Positions 60,607 to 64,000 of a DNA stretch of 64,000 nucleotides are shown here, in pieces (position 1 is the first letter of the stretch; each line of letters opens with the position of its first letter). Where the stretch lies: NCBI GenBank assembly GCA_029219245.1, contig JAQXTA010000041.1, forward strand, positions 1 to 64,000, read 5' to 3'. This DNA comes from Lachnospiraceae bacterium (lineage in GTDB: Bacteria; Bacillota; Clostridia; Lachnospirales; Lachnospiraceae). Made by a program: the position numbers and the translations under genes. The notes beneath the pieces are model-generated. The model had not been told where the DNA came from. It did not search any database and saw nothing but the letters and a program-made list of their open reading frames with translations.

Positions 60607-61626
60607 ATGAAAGAAAAGTTAGAGCAGATTAAAGCGGAAGCATTACGACAGATTGAAGGAAGTGATGCTTTGGAAAAACTGAATGAAGTACGCGTTAATT
60701 TTCTCGGAAAAAAAGGAGAATTGACAAGCGTGTTAAAAAGTATGAAGGACGTTGCTCCGGAGGATCGGCCCAAGGTAGGCCAGATGGTAAATGAGACAAG
60801 AGAAGAAATAGAAAAGATACTTGCACAGGCAATTACCAAAATGGAGCGGGCAGCGAGAGAAGCACAGATGAAAGCGGAAGTAATCGACGTTACGCTGCCT
60901 GCAAAGAAGAACAATGTAGGACATCGTCATCCGAATACGATTGCCATGGAAGAAGTAGAACGTATTTTTATAGGCATGGGATACGAAGTGGTAGAAGGTC
61001 CGGAAATTGAAACAGACTATTATAACTTTGAAGCGCTGAACATTCCGGCGGATCATCCGGCAAAGGATGAGCAGGATACTTTCTACATCAACGGAGATTT
61101 CCTGCTTCGTACCCAGACCTCCGGCACCCAGGTGCATGAGATGGAAAAGGGCAAGCTGCCTATCCGTATGCTGGCACCGGGTAGGGTATTCCGCTCCGAT
61201 GAAGTAGATGCAACCCATTCTCCTTCTTTCCATCAGATTGAAGGCCTTGTCATTGACAAGCACATTACGTTTGCTGATTTAAAGGGCACACTGGCTGAGT
61301 TTGCCAAAGAGCTGTTTGGAGAAGATACCAAAGTAAAATTCAGACCGCATCATTTTAACTTCACAGAGCCGAGTGCTGAAATGGACGTAAGCTGCTTTAA
61401 ATGTGGTGGAAGCGGATGCCGTTTCTGTAAAGGCTCCGGCTGGATTGAAATTTTGGGCTGTGGTATGGTTCATCCGAATGTTTTGCGCATGAGCAAAATT
61501 GATCCGGAAGAATATTCCGGTTTTGCATTCGGTATCGGACTGGAAAGAATTGCCTTATTAAAATATGAAATTGACGATATGAGGCTTCTTTATGAAAACG
61601 ATGTGCGTTTCTTGAAACAATTTTAA
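60607..61626 (+). CDS. pheS: Phenylalanyl-tRNA synthetase alpha subunit
   Basis: 339 residues. An N-terminal coiled coil (about 1-85) binds tRNA. Class II motifs follow: motif 2 region MLAPGRVFRSDEVDATHSP then SFHQIEG, and motif 3 GFAFGIGLERIALLKY. A CFKCGGSGCRFCKGSGW segment (about 261-277) holds a cysteine pair. It forms an alpha2-beta2 enzyme with PheT. AGGAAGGAAAGAAAG precedes the ATG, and the T-box upstream controls it. Confidence 0.97.
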   Translation: MKEKLEQIKAEALRQIEGSDALEKLNEVRVNFLGKKGELTSVLKSMKDVAPEDRPKVGQMVNETREEIEKILAQAITKMERAAREAQMKAEVIDVTLPAKKNNVGHRHPNTIAMEEVERIFIGMGYEVVEGPEIETDYYNFEALNIPADHPAKDEQDTFYINGDFLLRTQTSGTQVHEMEKGKLPIRMLAPGRVFRSDEVDATHSPSFHQIEGLVIDKHITFADLKGTLAEFAKELFGEDTKVKFRPHHFNFTEPSAEMDVSCFKCGGSGCRFCKGSGWIEILGCGMVHPNVLRMSKIDPEEYSGFAFGIGLERIALLKYEIDDMRLLYENDVRFLKQF

Positions 61627-61645
61627 AGGAGAAAGGAAGAACATT

Positions 61646-64000
61646 ATGAATACAGCATTATCATGGATTAAGGCATATGTACCGGAGCTTTCCTGTACAG
61701 ACCAGGAATATACGGATGCCATGACATTAACAGGAACAAAAGTAGAAACATTTGAGAGATTAGATAAAAACTTAGAGAAAATTGTAATTGGTCAGATTGA
61801 AAAAATTGAGAAACATCCGGATGCGGATAAACTGATTATCTGTCAGGTCAATATTGGCTCCGAAGTGATTCAGATTGTAACCGGTGCGCCGAATGTAAAA
61901 GAAGGCGATAAGGTTCCGGTTGTTTTAGATGGCGGAAAAGTAGCAGGCGGCCATGACGGCGGTCCGCTGCCGGAAGAAGGCATTGCCATCAAAGCAGGCA
62001 AGCTGCGCGGCGTTCCATCTAACGGTATGATGTGTTCCATCGAGGAACTCGGTTCCAATCGCGATATGTATCCGGAGGCACCGGAATTCGGAATTTATAT
62101 TTTCCCGGAGGATGCCGAAGTAGGAGCAGATGCAGCAGAAGCACTGGGACTTCGTGATACCGTATTTGAGTATGAGATTACTTCCAACAGGGTAGACTGT
62201 TATAGTGTACTTGGTGTGGCAAGAGAAGCGGCAGCAACTTTCAAAAAGCCCTTTATCGCACCGAAAGTAGAAGTAAAGGAGAATCAGGAAAAAGTAGAAG
62301 ACTATGTAAGCGTGGAAGTTATCGATAAGGATTTGTGCTCCCGCTATTGTGCAAGAGTCTGCACCAATATTAAAATCGGTCCTTCTCCGAAATGGATGCA
62401 GAGAAGACTGGCAGCAAGCGGCATCCGTCCAATCAATAATCTGGTTGATATTACCAACTATGTTATGGAAGAATACGGTCAGCCGATGCATGCTTTTGAC
62501 TTAGACACCGTAGCCGGTCACAAAATTATCGTGCGCCGCGCAAAAGATGGTGACGTGTTCCAGACACTGGATGGACAGATGCGGAATCTGGATAGTGAGA
62601 TGCTGATGATCTGTGATGCCGAAAAACAGATTGGTATTGCCGGTATTATGGGTGGTGAAAACTCCAAGATTACCGATAATGTAAAAACGGTTCTGTTTGA
62701 AGCAGCTACCTTCAATGGTGCCAATATTCGTAAATCTGCCAAGAGATTAGGTCTTCGTACCGATGCTTCCGGCATTTTTGAAAAGGGCTTAGACCCACGG
62801 AATGCCAAAGCAGCGATTGACAGAGCCTGTCAGTTGATTGAAGAACTTGGCTGCGGTGAAGTGGTAAGCGGTACCGTAGATGTCTGTGAGCCTTTAGCAG
62901 AGCTTCGGAGAATTAAATTCGACAGCAGACGTATCAACGACCTTCTGGGAACCGATGTTTCCGAGAAAGAAATGGAAGAAATTTTTGAACGGTTGGAGCT
63001 TGCGATGGAAACCGAGAGTGATGGTACAAGAGTATTGGTGATTCCTTCTTTCCGCCAGGATTTGGAAGGTATTGCGGATATTGCAGAAGAAGTGGCACGT
63101 TTCTATGGCTATGATAAGATTCCGATGACATTGCCAAGTGGGGAAGCAACTACCGGTAAGCTGCCATTTAAATTACGGATTGAACAGAAGGCCAGAGACA
63201 TTGCGGAATTCTGCGGTTTTTCACAGGGAATGTGCTATTCTTTTGAAAGCCCGAAGGTATTTGATAAGCTACTGTTAGACAGTGACGATGTACTGCGGAA
63301 TGCCATTACCATTGCCAATCCGTTAGGAGAGGATTTCTCCATTATGCGAACCATTTCCTTAAATGGTATGTTAACCAGTCTTGCCACCAACTATAACCGG
63401 AGAAACAAAGATGTACGCCTTTATGAATTAGGAAATATTTATCTGCCAAAGAGTCTGCCGCTTAGTGAACTTCCAGATGAAAGAATGCAGTTTACCCTTG
63501 GTATGTATGGGGATGGCGATTTCTTTACGATGAAAGGAGTCGTGGAAGAGTTCTTCGATAGCATCGGTATGGACAAAAAGGTTGTTTATAATCCACATGC
63601 GGGCAAAAACTTCCTGCATCCGGGACGTCAGGCCAACATTATCTATGATGGCAAAGTAGTCGGTTATCTGGGAGAAGTACATCCGGAGGTATGCGACAAT
63701 TACGATATGAAGACCAAAGCATATATTGCGGTGCTTGACATGCCGGAGATTCTGCCGTTTGCAACCTTCGATAGAAAATATGAGGGTGTAGCAAAATACC
63801 CTGCGGTATCAAGAGATATCAGTATGGTAGTTCCGAAGGAAATCATGGTAGGTCAGATTGAAGCTATGATACAACAGAGAGGCGGCAAGATTCTGGAGGA
63901 TTATAAGCTGTTTGATATTTACGAAGGCAGCCAGATTAAGGAAGGCTTCAAATCCGTAGCTTATTCCATTACCTTCCGGGCAAAGGACAGAACGCTGGAA
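61646..64000 (+). CDS. pheT: Phenylalanyl-tRNA synthetase beta subunit (3' partial)
   Basis: 785 codons are open from the ATG at 61646 to the window edge with no stop, so the gene is cut only near its end (usual length about 800). It has the tRNA-binding OB domain (KHPDADKLIICQVNIG, VTGAPNVKEGDKVPV, about 55-95), the B3/B4 editing region, B5 (RINDLLGTDVSEKEMEEIF), and the start of the C-terminal anticodon-binding domain (KYPAVSRDISMVVPKE; FRAKDRTLE at the edge). AAAGGAGAAAGGAAG is upstream, 19 bp after pheS. Confidence 0.97.
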   Translation, partial: MNTALSWIKAYVPELSCTDQEYTDAMTLTGTKVETFERLDKNLEKIVIGQIEKIEKHPDADKLIICQVNIGSEVIQIVTGAPNVKEGDKVPVVLDGGKVAGGHDGGPLPEEGIAIKAGKLRGVPSNGMMCSIEELGSNRDMYPEAPEFGIYIFPEDAEVGADAAEALGLRDTVFEYEITSNRVDCYSVLGVAREAAATFKKPFIAPKVEVKENQEKVEDYVSVEVIDKDLCSRYCARVCTNIKIGPSPKWMQRRLAASGIRPINNLVDITNYVMEEYGQPMHAFDLDTVAGHKIIVRRAKDGDVFQTLDGQMRNLDSEMLMICDAEKQIGIAGIMGGENSKITDNVKTVLFEAATFNGANIRKSAKRLGLRTDASGIFEKGLDPRNAKAAIDRACQLIEELGCGEVVSGTVDVCEPLAELRRIKFDSRRINDLLGTDVSEKEMEEIFERLELAMETESDGTRVLVIPSFRQDLEGIADIAEEVARFYGYDKIPMTLPSGEATTGKLPFKLRIEQKARDIAEFCGFSQGMCYSFESPKVFDKLLLDSDDVLRNAITIANPLGEDFSIMRTISLNGMLTSLATNYNRRNKDVRLYELGNIYLPKSLPLSELPDERMQFTLGMYGDGDFFTMKGVVEEFFDSIGMDKKVVYNPHAGKNFLHPGRQANIIYDGKVVGYLGEVHPEVCDNYDMKTKAYIAVLDMPEILPFATFDRKYEGVAKYPAVSRDISMVVPKEIMVGQIEAMIQQRGGKILEDYKLFDIYEGSQIKEGFKSVAYSITFRAKDRTLE

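Noticed and set aside
60246-60914. A 222-codon open frame on the minus strand
   Set aside because: It spans the T-box leader and the start of pheS in antisense, shows no protein-family signature, and conflicts with both well-supported features.
1-64000. CRISPR arrays, tRNA or rRNA genes, insertion sequences and prophage genes
   Set aside because: None could be seen by reading. Repeats found are inside genes or are terminators, and no transposase or phage structural gene is present apart from the partial Rpn-like tail at the left edge.

Overview
The window looks like the chromosome of a Gram-positive anaerobe of the Clostridia, most likely a Lachnospiraceae gut-type fermenter. The base composition is AT-rich and Shine-Dalgarno sites are strong. 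There are many lipobox signal peptides and no outer-membrane genes. An Rnf complex, a sodium-pump decarboxylase operon, a cmk-ispH-S1 block, a phenylalanine T-box and a 6S-type RNA all fit that group. Both ends are cut: the first gene lacks its 5' end and pheT lacks its last few codons.

Layout. 1-1727: the tail of an Rpn/PD-(D/E)XK-type protein and a D,D-carboxypeptidase. 1757-7209: an operon for a biotin-dependent, Na+-translocating decarboxylase. It holds two different carboxyltransferases, a free biotin carrier, a gamma-like lipoprotein and the beta pump, and ends in a strong terminator. 7402-27647: a 20-kb glycan locus on one strand with a GH26 mannanase, a GH5 glucanase, two DUF624 proteins, two pairs of sugar permeases, two solute-binding proteins (one over 1000 residues), a triple-repeat lipoprotein, an NHL/Yip1/DUF5696 cassette and a LacI regulator. 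No ABC ATPase and no intracellular glycosidase is present. 27663-34135: TetR and RpiR regulators, an HI0933-type flavoprotein, cmk, ispH, ribosomal protein S1 and a lone CheR. 34135-42506: a YprB-like nuclease (minus), rnfCDGEAB, an aldo/keto reductase with iron-sulfur sites and a convergent ApbE flavin transferase, which is probably the one that flavinylates RnfD and RnfG. 42601-49234: a membrane GH25 lysozyme, an AP2-domain protein (minus), a SleB-type hydrolase, thrC, a lone receiver domain, a small membrane protein and citrate synthase (minus). 49357-53832: deoC with a possible leader peptide, aminopeptidase P and ATP-type PEP carboxykinase. 53925-60230: a LysE exporter with an AraC-like remnant behind it, a hybrid histidine kinase, a 6S-like RNA, a SpoIID-domain protein and a BrkB/YihY protein. 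60250-64000: a T-box leader, pheS and pheT.

How it fits together. Several parts concern anaerobic energy conservation. The decarboxylase pumps Na+, Rnf couples ferredoxin/NAD electron flow to an ion gradient, ApbE matures Rnf, and PEP carboxykinase and citrate synthase feed or drain oxaloacetate. The glycan locus hydrolyses beta-mannan or beta-glucan outside the cell and imports oligosaccharides, presumably with an ATPase encoded elsewhere. The best candidates for undescribed biology are the NHL-Yip1-DUF5696 cassette between the two permease pairs, the composite transcarboxylase-like decarboxylase, the triple-repeat lipoprotein, and the cysteine tail on RnfE. All functions are inferred from sequence reading alone; no database search was run.
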